From NCBI GenBank assembly GCA_022844485.1, contig JALHLQ010000025.1, forward strand, positions 1 through 55,285: a DNA stretch of 55,285 bases. Direction: 5' to 3'. The notes beneath the pieces were generated by a model. It ran no database searches. It was not told the DNA's origin and saw only the letters and a program-made list of their open reading frames with translations. Positions 16,581-25,741 of the stretch are shown piece after piece (the stretch's first letter is position 1; the number at the start of each line of letters is the position of its first letter). A program made the position numbers and the translations under genes. This stretch comes from Xanthobacteraceae bacterium (GTDB taxonomy: Bacteria; Pseudomonadota; Alphaproteobacteria; Rhizobiales; Xanthobacteraceae).

Positions 16581-17278
16581 GCCGCAAGGCCAAAGACCAG
16601 GTCGCCCTCGAAGAACGGATTGGCTACCGTTTTGCCGACAAGACACTGCTGGAGCGAGCGCTGACGCATGTCTCGGCCGTGAGCGGGCAACGCAATGGGA
16701 GCTATCAAAGGCTCGAATTCCTCGGGGATCATGTGCTCGGGCTCGTCGTCTCCGACATGCTCTACCGGGCGTTCCCGCATGCGGACGAGGGGGAGTTGTC
16801 GCGCCGTCTTGCGGACCTCGTGCGCTCCGAGACCTGTGCGGAGGTCGCGCGCGAAATCGAAGTTGGACCCTCGCTGATCCTTGGACCATCGGAGCGAGGC
16901 AGCGGCCGCCAGCGAACGGCCATCCTCTCCGATGCCTGTGAGGCGCTGATCGGCGCAGTCTACCTCGACAGCGGATATGAGCAGGCGGCCGGCTTCGTCG
17001 AGCGATTCTGGCATGAGCGGATGATCACCCCGCGCCGCCCGTTGCGCGATTCAAAGACGCTGTTGCAGGAATGGGCGCAAGGCAAAGGGTGGCCCGCGCC
17101 TGTTTATCGTGAGCTCGAGCGCACCGGGCCGCATCACAGTCCGAAATTCCGTGTTTCGGTCGAGGTCGCCGCGCGAGAACCGGCGGAAGGGCTCGGACCT
17201 TCCAAGCGCGCCGCCGAGCAGGCCGCTGCCGCCGCCATGCTCGCGCGCGAGGGCATTGAGGCGGAAGGTCAGCCATGA
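16577..17278 (+). CDS. rnc: Ribonuclease III
   Basis: A 233-residue double-strand-specific RNase for rRNA precursors and antisense-regulated mRNAs. The nuclease domain carries the signature RLEFLGDHVLGLVV and EALIGAVYLDSG with the catalytic acids. The C-terminal dsRNA-binding domain includes DSKTLLQEWAQGKG, GPHHSPKF and SKRAAEQAAAAAML. The start MSRKAK was chosen because it overlaps lepB as ATGA; a frame extension upstream into lepB is not part of the protein. It overlaps era by four bases. Confidence 0.96.
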   Translation: MSRKAKDQVALEERIGYRFADKTLLERALTHVSAVSGQRNGSYQRLEFLGDHVLGLVVSDMLYRAFPHADEGELSRRLADLVRSETCAEVAREIEVGPSLILGPSERGSGRQRTAILSDACEALIGAVYLDSGYEQAAGFVERFWHERMITPRRPLRDSKTLLQEWAQGKGWPAPVYRELERTGPHHSPKFRVSVEVAAREPAEGLGPSKRAAEQAAAAAMLAREGIEAEGQP

Positions 17279-18171
17279 CTCGTTGCGGCTTTGTCGCCAT
17301 CATCGGTGCGCCGAACGCCGGCAAGTCCACGCTCGTCAATGCGATGGTCGGCTCCAAGGTGACGATCGTGAGCCGCAAGGTGCAGACGACGCGTGCGCTC
17401 GTGCGCGGGATCGCAATCGTCGGGGACGCGCAGCTCGTCCTGGTTGATACTCCTGGCATCTTCCCGCCCAAACGGCGGCTCGATCGCGCCATGGTGACCA
17501 CAGCCTGGGGCAGCGCTCACGATGCCGACATCGTCTGTTTTCTGATCGACGCAAAGCACGGACTCGATGAGGAGGCGGACGCGATACTCGGCAGGCTTGC
17601 CGACGTCCGCCAGCCGCAGCTTCTCGTTCTGAACAAAGTCGACCTTGTGCCGAAGCCGGAGCTGTTGACCCTCTCGGCGGCTGCGAATGAGCGTGCGCCG
17701 TTTGCGGCCACGTTCATGATTTCCGCGCTGAACGGTGACGGCATTGACGATCTCAAGCGTTTCCTCGCGGAACGGGCGCCGGAAGGGCCATGGCATTATC
17801 CGGAGGATCAGATATCGGACGCGCCGATGCGCAGCCTCGCCGCCGAGATCACGCGCGAGAAGCTCTATGATCGCCTGCATCAAGAGCTGCCGTACCAGTC
17901 GACGGTGGAGACCGACGTCTGGAAGGAGCTGAAGGATGGCTCGGTGCGGATCGAGCAGACGATCTTTGTCGAGCGGGAAAGCCAGCGGAAGATCGTGCTC
18001 GGAAAGGGGGGCCAGACGATCAAGGCGATCGGGGCGGACGCGCGGCGCGAAATCTCCACCCTGATCGAGACCGCCGTGCATCTTTTCCTGTTCGTCAAGG
18101 TGCGCGAGGGCTGGAGCGACGATCCCGAACGGTATCGGGAGATGGGGCTGGAGTTCCCTCGCGGCGGTTAA
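17275..18171 (+). CDS. era: GTPase Era (30S assembly)
   Basis: 298 residues. The GTPase domain has G1 GAPNAGKST (11-19), G3 DTPG, G4 NKVD and switch residues TTR. The C-terminal KH domain (RKIVLGKGGQTIKAIG) binds the 3' end of 16S rRNA. Era checks late 30S maturation, so its coupling with rnc makes functional sense. It is the last gene of the ATGA-linked chain lepB-rnc-era; 127 bases separate it from the next small gene. Confidence 0.97.
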   Translation: MTRCGFVAIIGAPNAGKSTLVNAMVGSKVTIVSRKVQTTRALVRGIAIVGDAQLVLVDTPGIFPPKRRLDRAMVTTAWGSAHDADIVCFLIDAKHGLDEEADAILGRLADVRQPQLLVLNKVDLVPKPELLTLSAAANERAPFAATFMISALNGDGIDDLKRFLAERAPEGPWHYPEDQISDAPMRSLAAEITREKLYDRLHQELPYQSTVETDVWKELKDGSVRIEQTIFVERESQRKIVLGKGGQTIKAIGADARREISTLIETAVHLFLFVKVREGWSDDPERYREMGLEFPRGG

Positions 18172-18298
18172 CCCTTCGAACCGCGCCCTCTGTGGTCGCG
18201 GTCAGGCTTCGGGACCCCGACCATCCCGTTCACTTCCGCTTCATGGGGTCGGTGGCAGTCTGCCGCGCGGGTGGCGACCCGATTCATGGAGAAAATAG

Positions 18299-18535
18299 AT
18301 GAGACGTTTGATTGCTGCTGCGGCAATTATCGTTGCGGGAGCGTTTGCAACGCCCGCATCTGCCGGCATCGGCTCCGGGCTGGCCGTGCTTGCGGCGGCT
18401 GCCGACCAGGCCGCGCCGGTGACTTCGGTGCATTTTCGTGGATTCCGTCATTGTCACCGGGGAGCCAGCCGGTGCTGGCGCGGCCGATATGGCCGCCTTA
18501 TTTGCCAGCGGCGTCCCGCGCGCTGCCACGTCTGA
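18299..18535 (+). CDS. Small secreted Cys/Arg-rich protein
   Basis: 78 residues. The signal peptide MRRLIAAAAIIVAGAFATPA, with cleavage after SAG or ASA, is followed by an Ala-rich linker and a basic C-terminal part (FRGFRHCHRG, SRCWRGRYGRLICQRRPARC) with four cysteines spaced C-x6-C-x9-C-x7-C. GGAGA precedes the ATG by about eight bases, and a good terminator follows 23 bases after the stop, which supports a real gene. The function is unknown. The layout resembles the proteins at 9047 and 19414 (tiny, exported, basic, aromatic and Cys-containing). Confidence 0.72.
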   Translation: MRRLIAAAAIIVAGAFATPASAGIGSGLAVLAAAADQAAPVTSVHFRGFRHCHRGASRCWRGRYGRLICQRRPARCHV

Positions 18536-18558
18536 GCAGACCTCCGCAGAGTTGGCTT

Positions 18559-18583
18559 GGGCCGCCGCGAGGCGGCCCTTTTT
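18559..18583 (+). terminator. Rho-independent terminator after the small secreted protein
   Basis: The perfect eight-base stem GGGCCGCC/GGCGGCCC with a GCGA tetraloop is followed by TTTTT. It isolates the small gene from recO. Confidence 0.93.
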
Positions 18584-18669
18584 CTCCCCTTTGCCAAAAC
18601 CGCAGGGGGTGACGAAGGAAACTGCAATGAGGTCTCCCTAATCGTCGCTCCCGGCGGTATCTATTCGGC

Positions 18670-19410
18670 ATGGAATGGACCGACAACGGAGTTGTGCTCG
18701 GGGTGCGGCGGCACGGGGAGGCGAATGCGATCGTCGAACTCATGACGCGCGGACATGGCCGACATCTTGGCCTCGTGCGCGGCGGAGTGAGTTCGCGCAT
18801 GCGGCCGATCCTGCAGCCCGGCAACCTGCTGCGTGCGGTCTGGGGCGCCCGGCTCGACGAACATCTCGGCCATTTTCGCTTGGAGGGTCTCAAGCTGCGT
18901 GCAGCCGAGTTCCTGGCGCTGCCCCATGCGTTGTTTGCGGTCGCCCATCTCACCGCGCTCGCACGGTTTCTTCCTGAGCGCGATCCGCACCCGGATGTCT
19001 ACGAGGCGCTCGAAGCCATATTCGACAATATCGACGATGCAGCCATCACGGCCGCGCTCGCCGTGCGCTTCGAGCTGTCACTTCTCTCGGAGCTTGGGTT
19101 CGGTCTTGACCTCCTGCAATGCGCCGCAGGCGGCACAAGCTCCGATCTCGTCTATGTGTCGCCAAAATCCGGGCGCGCCGTGTCGCGCGTTGCGGGTGAC
19201 CCGTGGCGGGACAGGCTGCTCAAGCTGCCGAAGTTTCTCAGCGAGGAATCCGATGACGAATTCCCGTCGCTGGCTGAACTCGAGGATGGGTTCGCGCTCA
19301 CCGGATACTTTCTGACTCGGCGCGTTCTTGAGCCGCGCGAGGAGCCAATGCCCCACGCGCGGGACAATTTTATAGCAGCGGTACGGCGTGTGCTCGCGCC
19401 CGCCGCTTAG
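18670..19410 (+). CDS. recO: DNA repair protein RecO
   Basis: A 246-residue RecF-pathway mediator that loads RecA on SSB-coated single strands. The N-terminal OB fold starts [20 protein letters not shown], followed by [10 protein letters not shown], and the helical domain has [13 protein letters not shown] and LQCAAGG. The zinc-finger cysteines found in some homologues are reduced to one here, as in other alphaproteobacteria. It is encoded between era and parC and flanked on both sides by tiny secreted-protein genes. It is convergent with the following gene, only three bases apart. Confidence 0.94.
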   Translation: MEWTDNGVVLGVRRHGEANAIVELMTRGHGRHLGLVRGGVSSRMRPILQPGNLLRAVWGARLDEHLGHFRLEGLKLRAAEFLALPHALFAVAHLTALARFLPERDPHPDVYEALEAIFDNIDDAAITAALAVRFELSLLSELGFGLDLLQCAAGGTSSDLVYVSPKSGRAVSRVAGDPWRDRLLKLPKFLSEESDDEFPSLAELEDGFALTGYFLTRRVLEPREEPMPHARDNFIAAVRRVLAPAA

Positions 19411-19413
19411 ATG

Positions 19414-19683
19414 CTACCAGTAGACGCGCTCGCAGATCCGTCGGCCGAAATAGTCATAATAGCAACGAAGGCGCGGATGGATGCCGGGTCGCCGCCAATC
19501 GCGGTGATGCCGCCGGTGGCCGGGCGGACGATGCCAGTGCCGGTGGTAAATGAGCTCGACGCCGCCCGTCTGCGCCGCGGCCTGAGATATCGACGCGGCG
19601 GTCGTCGGCGCGGCGAGAACCGCCCCGGCAGAGACGGCCGCCATGCTTGCGGCCGCGACGAGGCTGAGGAAAACGCTCCGCAT
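19414..19683 (-). CDS. Small secreted His/Arg/Tyr-rich protein
   Basis: 89 residues. The signal peptide MRSVFLSLVAAASMAAVSAG, with cleavage after VLA, precedes an Ala/Ser/Thr linker and a basic aromatic region (YHRHWHRPPGHRRHHRDWRR). The C-terminal end LRCYYDYFGRRICERVYW has two cysteines. AGGAGA stands five bases before ATG. The His-rich part suggests cation binding, by inference. The C-terminal RRIC-ER-VYW is reminiscent of the RIC/LIC ends of the other two small proteins in this window. It is a tail-to-tail neighbour of recO and divergent from parC. Confidence 0.78.
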   Translation of the reverse strand: MRSVFLSLVAAASMAAVSAGAVLAAPTTAASISQAAAQTGGVELIYHRHWHRPPGHRRHHRDWRRPGIHPRLRCYYDYFGRRICERVYW

Positions 19684-19837
19684 TGTACTCTCCTGGTCTT
19701 TTTGGGCGCGAACCGGCGCCGCATGGAAGCGGCGAGTAGCCGCCCCCTCGAGTTACCCTGCGCCGATGAACCGGGCCTGAACCGGACAGTCATCCTTCAT
19801 CGTTGTTGAATCGGGCCGGCTGGATTAGGTCTTTGGT

Positions 19838-22114
19838 ATGGCCAAGACAGTGATTCCTCCCGACCCGGCGAACGTGCAGGACATTGCGCTGCGCGAGGCG
19901 CTCGAGGAGCGCTACCTCGCCTATGCGCTCTCCACCATCATGCATCGTGCGCTGCCCGATGCGCGCGACGGCTTGAAGCCGGTCCACCGGCGGCTGCTTT
20001 ACGCCATGCGCCAGTTACGGCTCGATCCGGGCGCGACATTCAAAAAATGCGCGCGCGTCGTCGGCGACGTGATCGGCAAGTTTCACCCGCACGGCGACCA
20101 GGCGGTGTATGACGCACTGGTGCGGCTCGCGCAGGATTTCTCGCAGCGCTATCCGCTGGTGGACGGGCAGGGCAATTTCGGCAATGTCGATGGCGATAAC
20201 GCTGCGGCGATGCGCTACACCGAAGCGAGGCTCACGGAAGTCGCGCGGCTTCTGCTCGACGGCATCGACGAGGATGCAGTCGATTTCCGCCCCACCTATG
20301 ACGGCTCGGAGGACGAGCCGGTGGTGCTGCCTGGCGCGTTTCCGAACCTGCTTGCGAACGGTTCCCAAGGGATCGCCGTCGGTATGGCGACCTCGATCCC
20401 GCCGCACAACGCGGCGGAGCTGTGCGACGCTGCGCTGCATCTGATCGAGAACCCGAATGCCCGCACCAAGACGCTGCTGAAATATGTCCCGGGGCCGGAT
20501 TTTCCGACCGGCGGCATTGTGGTCGATCCGCCGTCCGCGATCGCCGAAGCTTACGCCACGGGCCGCGGCTCGTTCCGCGTGCGCGCACGCTGGACGCAGG
20601 AGGACACCGGGCGCGGCACTTACGTGATCGTCGTAACGGAAGTGCCGTGGCTGGTGCAGAAGTCGCGTCTCGTCGAGCGCATCGCCGAGCTCTTGAACGA
20701 GAAGAAACTGCCCCTGCTCGCTGATGTTCGCGACGAATCGGCGGAGGACATCCGCCTCGTGCTCGAGCCGCGGTCACGCACCGTCGACCCCGAATTGTTG
20801 ATGGAAAGCCTGTTCAAGCTCACCGATCTCGAATCGCGGATCGGCTTGAACATGAATGTGCTCATGCGCGGCAAGGTTCCGAAGGTGGTCGGACTTGCGG
20901 AGGTCCTGCGCGAATGGCTCGATCATCGCCGGGATGTACTGCTGCGACGCTCGCGCTACCGCCTGTCGCAGATCGAACATCGGCTCGAGGTGCTCGGCGG
21001 CTTCCTTGTCGCCTACCTCAACCTCGACAAGGTGATCAAGATCATCCGCAGCGAGGACGAACCGAAGCCGGTCCTCATCCGGACCTTCAAGCTCACCGAG
21101 CTGCAGGCGGACTCGATCCTCAACATGCGGCTGCGCAATTTGCGCAAGCTTGAGGAAATGGAGATCCGCAGCGAGGACAAGGAGCTGCGCGCTGAGAAAC
21201 GGAAGTTGGACGAGTTGCTGCGTTCCGAACCGAGCCAGTGGAAGACGATCGCCGACCAGATCAGGGATGTGCGCAACACCTTCGGTCCGAAGACCGCGCT
21301 GGGCAAGCGGCGCACGACCTTTGCGGACGCTCCAGAGCACGATCTTGCCGCCATCGAAGAGGCGCTGGTCGAACGCGAGCCGGTGACGGTGGTCTTTTCC
21401 GAGAAGGGATGGATCCGGGCGCTGCGCGGCCATGTCGGCGATCTCTCCGGCATCGCCTTCAAGCAGGACGACTCGCTCAAGCTCGCGTTTTATGCCGAGA
21501 CCACGTCGAAATGCCTCGCCTTCGCGACGAATGGGCGGTTCTACACGCTCGACGTCGCCAAGCTTCCAGGCGGGCGCGGTCACGGCGAGCCGGTGCGACT
21601 CTTTCTCGACCTGGAGCAGGAAGCCGACATCGTGACGGTCTTTCCATTCATCGGCGGGCGCAAGTTCCTGGTGGCGAGCCGCGCCGGCTATGGATTCATC
21701 GCGCCCGAGGACGAATGCGTCGCGAATACGCGCAAGGGCAAGCAAGTGCTCAATGTGAAGCTGCCCGACGAGGGGCGCGCGCTCACGGTGCTCGACGGCG
21801 ACTTTATCGCCGCCATCGGGGAGAACCGGAAGATGCTGATCTTCCCCGTCGACCAAGTGCCGGAAATGAACCGCGGCCGCGGCGTGCGGCTGCAGCGCTA
21901 CAAGGATGGCGGCCTGTCCGACATGAAGACATTCGGCGTGGAGAGCGGGCTCTCCTGGTTCGACAGCGCCGGGCGCCTGTTCACGCTGACTCTGAAAGAA
22001 CTTTCCGATTGGCGCGGCAACCGCGCTGATGCCGGACGCATCGCCCCGAAAGGGTTTCCAAAGAACAACCGCTTCGGTTCGCCGCCGATGAATGGCCGCA
22101 ACGGCGACAAATAG
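19838..22114 (+). CDS. parC: DNA topoisomerase IV subunit A
   Basis: A 758-residue subunit that cuts and rejoins DNA to decatenate chromosomes; ParE is not in the window. The N-terminal [19 protein letters not shown] is followed by the quinolone-resistance region [19 protein letters not shown], and catalytic Tyr127 lies in [10 protein letters not shown]. The C-terminal beta-pinwheel region ([27 protein letters not shown]) is present but lacks a full GyrA box, supporting ParC rather than GyrA. Length is normal for alphaproteobacteria. Confidence 0.95.
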   Translation: MAKTVIPPDPANVQDIALREALEERYLAYALSTIMHRALPDARDGLKPVHRRLLYAMRQLRLDPGATFKKCARVVGDVIGKFHPHGDQAVYDALVRLAQDFSQRYPLVDGQGNFGNVDGDNAAAMRYTEARLTEVARLLLDGIDEDAVDFRPTYDGSEDEPVVLPGAFPNLLANGSQGIAVGMATSIPPHNAAELCDAALHLIENPNARTKTLLKYVPGPDFPTGGIVVDPPSAIAEAYATGRGSFRVRARWTQEDTGRGTYVIVVTEVPWLVQKSRLVERIAELLNEKKLPLLADVRDESAEDIRLVLEPRSRTVDPELLMESLFKLTDLESRIGLNMNVLMRGKVPKVVGLAEVLREWLDHRRDVLLRRSRYRLSQIEHRLEVLGGFLVAYLNLDKVIKIIRSEDEPKPVLIRTFKLTELQADSILNMRLRNLRKLEEMEIRSEDKELRAEKRKLDELLRSEPSQWKTIADQIRDVRNTFGPKTALGKRRTTFADAPEHDLAAIEEALVEREPVTVVFSEKGWIRALRGHVGDLSGIAFKQDDSLKLAFYAETTSKCLAFATNGRFYTLDVAKLPGGRGHGEPVRLFLDLEQEADIVTVFPFIGGRKFLVASRAGYGFIAPEDECVANTRKGKQVLNVKLPDEGRALTVLDGDFIAAIGENRKMLIFPVDQVPEMNRGRGVRLQRYKDGGLSDMKTFGVESGLSWFDSAGRLFTLTLKELSDWRGNRADAGRIAPKGFPKNNRFGSPPMNGRNGDK

Positions 22115-22238
22115 GCTCCATCTCCCGCCGCGATGCAGCAACGAATTCTTCCCGCCGGCCGCGGAGGAATTTTGTCCAGCGCAAACCTTTTCGGGCCCGC
22201 GCCGTTAGCAACGGACGATACTTCGAGCGGAGTCCAGC

Positions 22239-23126
22239 ATGGCAAGCCAAATCCCTTTGGCCCCGGATGCGAGTGCGCAACACTCGGCCGATGACGGCCG
22301 CACGAATGAAGTGGCACGCGACGTCGCCTACCGGCGGTTGGTGCTGGTCAACGTGATCTTTTGTGGCTTGCCGGATGCCGGCGACCGCGGTTGGGTGCTG
22401 ATCGACGCCGGCGTGATCGGCACCACGAGCATGATCGTCGATGCCGCGGAGGAGCGATTCGGCAAGGACGCGCGCCCGGCGGCGATCGTCATGACCCATG
22501 GCCATTTCGATCATGTCGGCGGATTGGAGCATCTCGCCGAAAGGTGGGACGTGCCTGTCTATGCCCACGACCTCGAGCATCCCTACCTCAATGGCAACGC
22601 GTCCTATCCCCCCGCCGATCCCACGGCAGACGGCGGGCTGATGTCGTTTCTCTCCCCCCTCTACCCCCGCAAGCCGGTGAATGTCGGCGCCCGGTTGTGC
22701 CCATTGCCCCCGGACGGATCGGTGCCTTTCCTGCCGGGATGGAAGTGGATCCATACGCCGGGACACACCCCGGGCCATGTTTCCTTCTGGCGGCAGCAGG
22801 ATCGCATGGTTATCGCGGGAGACGCCTTCATTATGACGAAACAGGAATCCGCCTACGCTGTTGCATTGCAAAGTCCTGAAATGCGTGGCCCGCCCATGTA
22901 CTTCACCCAGAATTGGGAGCAGGCGAAAATCTCCGTCGAAAAACTTGCGGCGCTTGATCCCGAAATCGCGGTCACCGGCCACGGACAGGCGATGCGCGGT
23001 CAAGAGATGCGTGAGGCCTTGCACCGGCTGGCGCAGGAGTTCGACCAGGTCGCGGTGCCGAAGCGCGGGCGCTATGTCAGACATCCGGCCTGGGCCGAGG
23101 ACGGCAGCGCCTACCGCGATCCGTAA
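22239..23126 (+). CDS. Metallo-beta-lactamase-fold hydrolase
   Basis: 295 residues. The zinc motif MTHGHFDHVGG (His87, His89, Asp91, His92) is followed by HTPGHTPGHVSF with the third metal His, GDAFIM with the bridging Asp, and a final His in VTGHGQAM. It is a soluble enzyme with no signal peptide. It has the two-metal site of glyoxalase II/lactonase-like members, but the substrate cannot be told. It is downstream of parC on the same strand and convergent with the metal ABC genes. Confidence 0.88.
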   Translation: MASQIPLAPDASAQHSADDGRTNEVARDVAYRRLVLVNVIFCGLPDAGDRGWVLIDAGVIGTTSMIVDAAEERFGKDARPAAIVMTHGHFDHVGGLEHLAERWDVPVYAHDLEHPYLNGNASYPPADPTADGGLMSFLSPLYPRKPVNVGARLCPLPPDGSVPFLPGWKWIHTPGHTPGHVSFWRQQDRMVIAGDAFIMTKQESAYAVALQSPEMRGPPMYFTQNWEQAKISVEKLAALDPEIAVTGHGQAMRGQEMREALHRLAQEFDQVAVPKRGRYVRHPAWAEDGSAYRDP

Positions 23127-23129
23127 CCC

Positions 23130-24044
23130 TTAGACGATTCTTGGGATGCCGCGTTTGGGACCAACAATCATCGCCGTGAGCTGAATGAGCCCGGCGACGA
23201 GCGCGATCGTACCCGCGGCTCCGAGCGAAATGTCGAAGCCGAACATGGCAGGGAGAAAAGCTGCGATCAGATAGCCCGAGAGGCCAGCGGTCGCGGCGAC
23301 GAAGACGGAGACAACGACCTGCGTCGTCAGATCGTCGGTCAGCATGCGCGCCGTGGCGGCGGGGCAGACCATCATCGCCACGACAAGGATGACGCCGACG
23401 GCGTCGAGTGATACGACGGCCGCAAGTGCGGCAAGCGTGGTAATGACCGCGCCGATCAGGCGCGGCGGCAGGCCTACCGTCGCCGCGAAGACCGGGTCGA
23501 AGCTCACCAGCCGCAATTCCTTGAACAGCAGCCCCAGTACCAGCGCGATCACGAACACACCAAAGACGAGGCGGCCGATCTGCGGCGGAAGCTGCGCGAG
23601 GGCGGCGGGATCGAAGAGGCTGCCCCATCCGGTGGCGGCCGGCCAGATCGCGCCTTCCACATTGCCGTAGAGAATGTGGTGCACGTCGAAGCTCGTGCGC
23701 GCGACCCCGGTCTGCTCGAGAAGCAGGACCCCGAGCGCGAACATCGCCGTGAACACGGCGCCCAGCGCCGTCTGCGCCTCGACCCCGGCAACCCGGCGGA
23801 GAAATTCGACGAGCAGCGCGGTCAGCAGCGCGGCGCCGGCCGCTCCGGCGAGCATGGCCCAGGTCGCCGTCGTCCCCGCAAGGAGGTAGGCGACGACGAC
23901 GCCGGGCAGGACAACATGGCCGATCGCGTCGCCGAACATGCTTTGGCGGGTCAGCACCAGGAAGTTGCCCACAAGCGCACACGCAAGCGCGGCAAGCGTA
24001 CCGACCAGCATGGCCGGCAGATCGATCTGGAGGAAGGCAATCAC
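23130..24044 (-). CDS. Metal (Mn/Zn) ABC transporter permease, second subunit
   Basis: A 304-residue ABC-3 family permease with about eight to nine hydrophobic segments. The coupling-helix region is FKELRLVSFDPVFAATVGLP and the conserved VGVILVVAMMVCPAATARML carries the family Pro. It starts with GTG overlapping the previous permease stop as GTGA. It forms the last gene of a four-gene importer, in the order binding protein, ATPase, permease, permease as in sitABCD. The two permeases are related but not identical and should form a heterodimer in the inner membrane. Confidence 0.92.
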   Translation of the reverse strand: MIAFLQIDLPAMLVGTLAALACALVGNFLVLTRQSMFGDAIGHVVLPGVVVAYLLAGTTATWAMLAGAAGAALLTALLVEFLRRVAGVEAQTALGAVFTAMFALGVLLLEQTGVARTSFDVHHILYGNVEGAIWPAATGWGSLFDPAALAQLPPQIGRLVFGVFVIALVLGLLFKELRLVSFDPVFAATVGLPPRLIGAVITTLAALAAVVSLDAVGVILVVAMMVCPAATARMLTDDLTTQVVVSVFVAATAGLSGYLIAAFLPAMFGFDISLGAAGTIALVAGLIQLTAMIVGPKRGIPRIV

Positions 24045-24958
24045 GGCCTTTGTTCCTTCAGCAGGCGGGCTCCGAGCGCGCGCACAAGAAGGCCGCGTGC
24101 CGAACCGAAGACGACGCTGACCGCCAAAGCGGCGAACGCCACGAGCACGATCACGGCGCCGGTCGGCATATGCGGTTGGGCGGCGGAGATGGCAGCGCCG
24201 AGATAAGCGCTCGCCGCCCCGATCAAGGCTGCGATGATCGTCATGGCGCCGGCGTGATGCGACCAGAAGCGCGCCGCCGCTGGGGGGGTCACGATCAGCG
24301 CCACGATCAGCACGAGCCCGACAATGCGAAGCCCGATGACGACGACGGCGAGCACAAGCGCGAGCACGGCGAAATCGAGCGCGCGGACGGGAAAGCCGTG
24401 CGCCTCGGCGAACTCCGCGTCGAAGGACAGGAGCACAAGCTCCTTGAACAGAAGCGCGATCACGGCTGCGATTGCGACCGAAAAAACCGCGAGCGTGACG
24501 GCTTCGCTCAACAGCATTCCTGCGGTTGCACCGAGGAGATAGGCGTCGAGGCCTGCCTGCCCGCCGGTGCGGAGCGTCTGGACGATCGTCATCAGCACGA
24601 TGCCGGCAGCGAAGAAGGTCGCGAGCACGCTGGCGATCGCCGTATCTTCCGGCAGGCGGGTGCGATCGCGGATCGCCTGGATCGACAAGGCGGCGAGGAC
24701 CGCGGTCACAGCCGCGCCGCCGAGCAGCAGCGGCAGCGTCCGTCCGGGAAGCCCCAAGGCGACCGCAAGCATGAATCCGAGCGCCACCCCCGGCAAGGTC
24801 GCATGCGCGACCGCATCCGCAACCAGCGCGCGCCGCCGCAACATCGCGAAGACACCGACCGACCCCGCCGCAATCCCGAGCGCGGCGGCGCCGAGCATCA
24901 CGACCGTCGTATTATAGCCGGCTTGCAGAAGCAGGACGCTCAGCAACTCTGCCGGCAT
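24041..24958 (-). CDS. Metal (Mn/Zn) ABC transporter permease, first subunit
   Basis: A 305-residue ABC-3 permease. Multiple transmembrane helices are present, with RRRALVADAVAHATLPGVAL near the N-terminus, the coupling region FKELVLLSFDAEFAEAHGFP, and RIVGLVLIVALIVTPPAAARF. The start MPAELLSVLLL is two bases after the ATPase stop; a longer open frame upstream runs inside the ATPase gene and is not protein. It is translationally coupled to the next permease by a four-base overlap. Confidence 0.92.
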   Translation of the reverse strand: MPAELLSVLLLQAGYNTTVVMLGAAALGIAAGSVGVFAMLRRRALVADAVAHATLPGVALGFMLAVALGLPGRTLPLLLGGAAVTAVLAALSIQAIRDRTRLPEDTAIASVLATFFAAGIVLMTIVQTLRTGGQAGLDAYLLGATAGMLLSEAVTLAVFSVAIAAVIALLFKELVLLSFDAEFAEAHGFPVRALDFAVLALVLAVVVIGLRIVGLVLIVALIVTPPAAARFWSHHAGAMTIIAALIGAASAYLGAAISAAQPHMPTGAVIVLVAFAALAVSVVFGSARGLLVRALGARLLKEQRP

Positions 24959-24960
24959 GG

Positions 24961-25740
24961 TCAACCCGGCGCCAGCGTCGCGCCCGAATCCAGCGGCACA
25001 CCGTAGGCGCGCGCGAGATTTGAAGGCGTGAAGGCTTCCGCTGTCGGGCCAGCCGCGATGAGGCGTTCGTTCAGGATCAGCACGTGTTCGAAGGTCCCCG
25101 GCACTGACGCCAAGTCGTGATGCACGCAGACAACGAGCGCGCCGCCGTCGCGCAGGCGCTGAAAGACATCGAGCATGATGCGTTCGGTGGTGGCGTCCAC
25201 GCCCGCGAAGGGCTCGTCGAGCAGGAGAATGTCCGCGCCTTGCGCCAGCGCGCGCGCAAGGAAGACGCGCTGCTGCTGTCCGCCGGAAAGCGCGCCGATC
25301 TGCCGGTCGGCCAAGTCTTCGAGGCCGACGGTCTCGAGATGCTTGCGGGCGAGTGCCCGGTCCGCCCGCCGCACCGGCTTCAGCCAGCCGATGCGCCGAT
25401 AGAGCCCCATCGCCACGACATCCAGCGCGGTCGCCGGGAAATCCCAATCGACGCTCGATCGCTGCGGCACATAGGCCAAGCGTCCGCGCTGCTTTTCAAC
25501 CGGCTCGCCGAAGATCGCAATCTCGCCGGCCGCTTTCGGCACCAGTCCCAGGATGGCCCTCAGGAGCGTGGATTTTCCCGCGCCGTTCGGGCCGACGATC
25601 GCGAGAAGTCCGGCGCGCGGGGCGCTCCAGGTCACGGCGGACAGCGCGGGTCGCCCGCCATAGGCCACCGTCAGCGCGCGGATCGCAACCGGGGAATCCA
25701 TCGCCGACAGTAGCCGCTCGGACGGGGCAGGGGCCAGCAT
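24961..25740 (-). CDS. Metal (Mn/Zn) ABC transporter ATP-binding protein
   Basis: A 259-residue ATPase. Walker A is GPNGAGKST, the Q-loop lies in AYVPQRSSVDWDFP, the signature is LSGGQQQR, Walker B is ILLLDEPFAGVD and the switch His is in VCVHHDL. SSVDWDFPATALDVVAMGLY is typical of the Mn/Zn/Fe branch (SitB/MntB/ZnuC). The start ATG lies one base after the stop of the binding-protein gene, indicating tight operon coupling. The N-terminal extension of ~14 residues before MDSPVAIRAL could mean a later start. Confidence 0.93.
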   Translation of the reverse strand: MLAPAPSERLLSAMDSPVAIRALTVAYGGRPALSAVTWSAPRAGLLAIVGPNGAGKSTLLRAILGLVPKAAGEIAIFGEPVEKQRGRLAYVPQRSSVDWDFPATALDVVAMGLYRRIGWLKPVRRADRALARKHLETVGLEDLADRQIGALSGGQQQRVFLARALAQGADILLLDEPFAGVDATTERIMLDVFQRLRDGGALVVCVHHDLASVPGTFEHVLILNERLIAAGPTAEAFTPSNLARAYGVPLDSGATLAPG

Positions 25741-25741
25741 G

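Noticed and set aside
20774..22141. Long minus-strand open frame opposite parC
   Set aside because: Antisense to a conserved gene and without any recognisable motif. The same holds for long frames at 10257-11471, 12853-13719, 24050-25006, 26887-28014 and 27813-28871.
24959..25447. A 468-residue version of the first metal permease
   Set aside because: The extra N-terminal part is an out-of-frame reading of the ATPase gene; the permease begins at the MPAELLSV start two bases after the ATPase stop.
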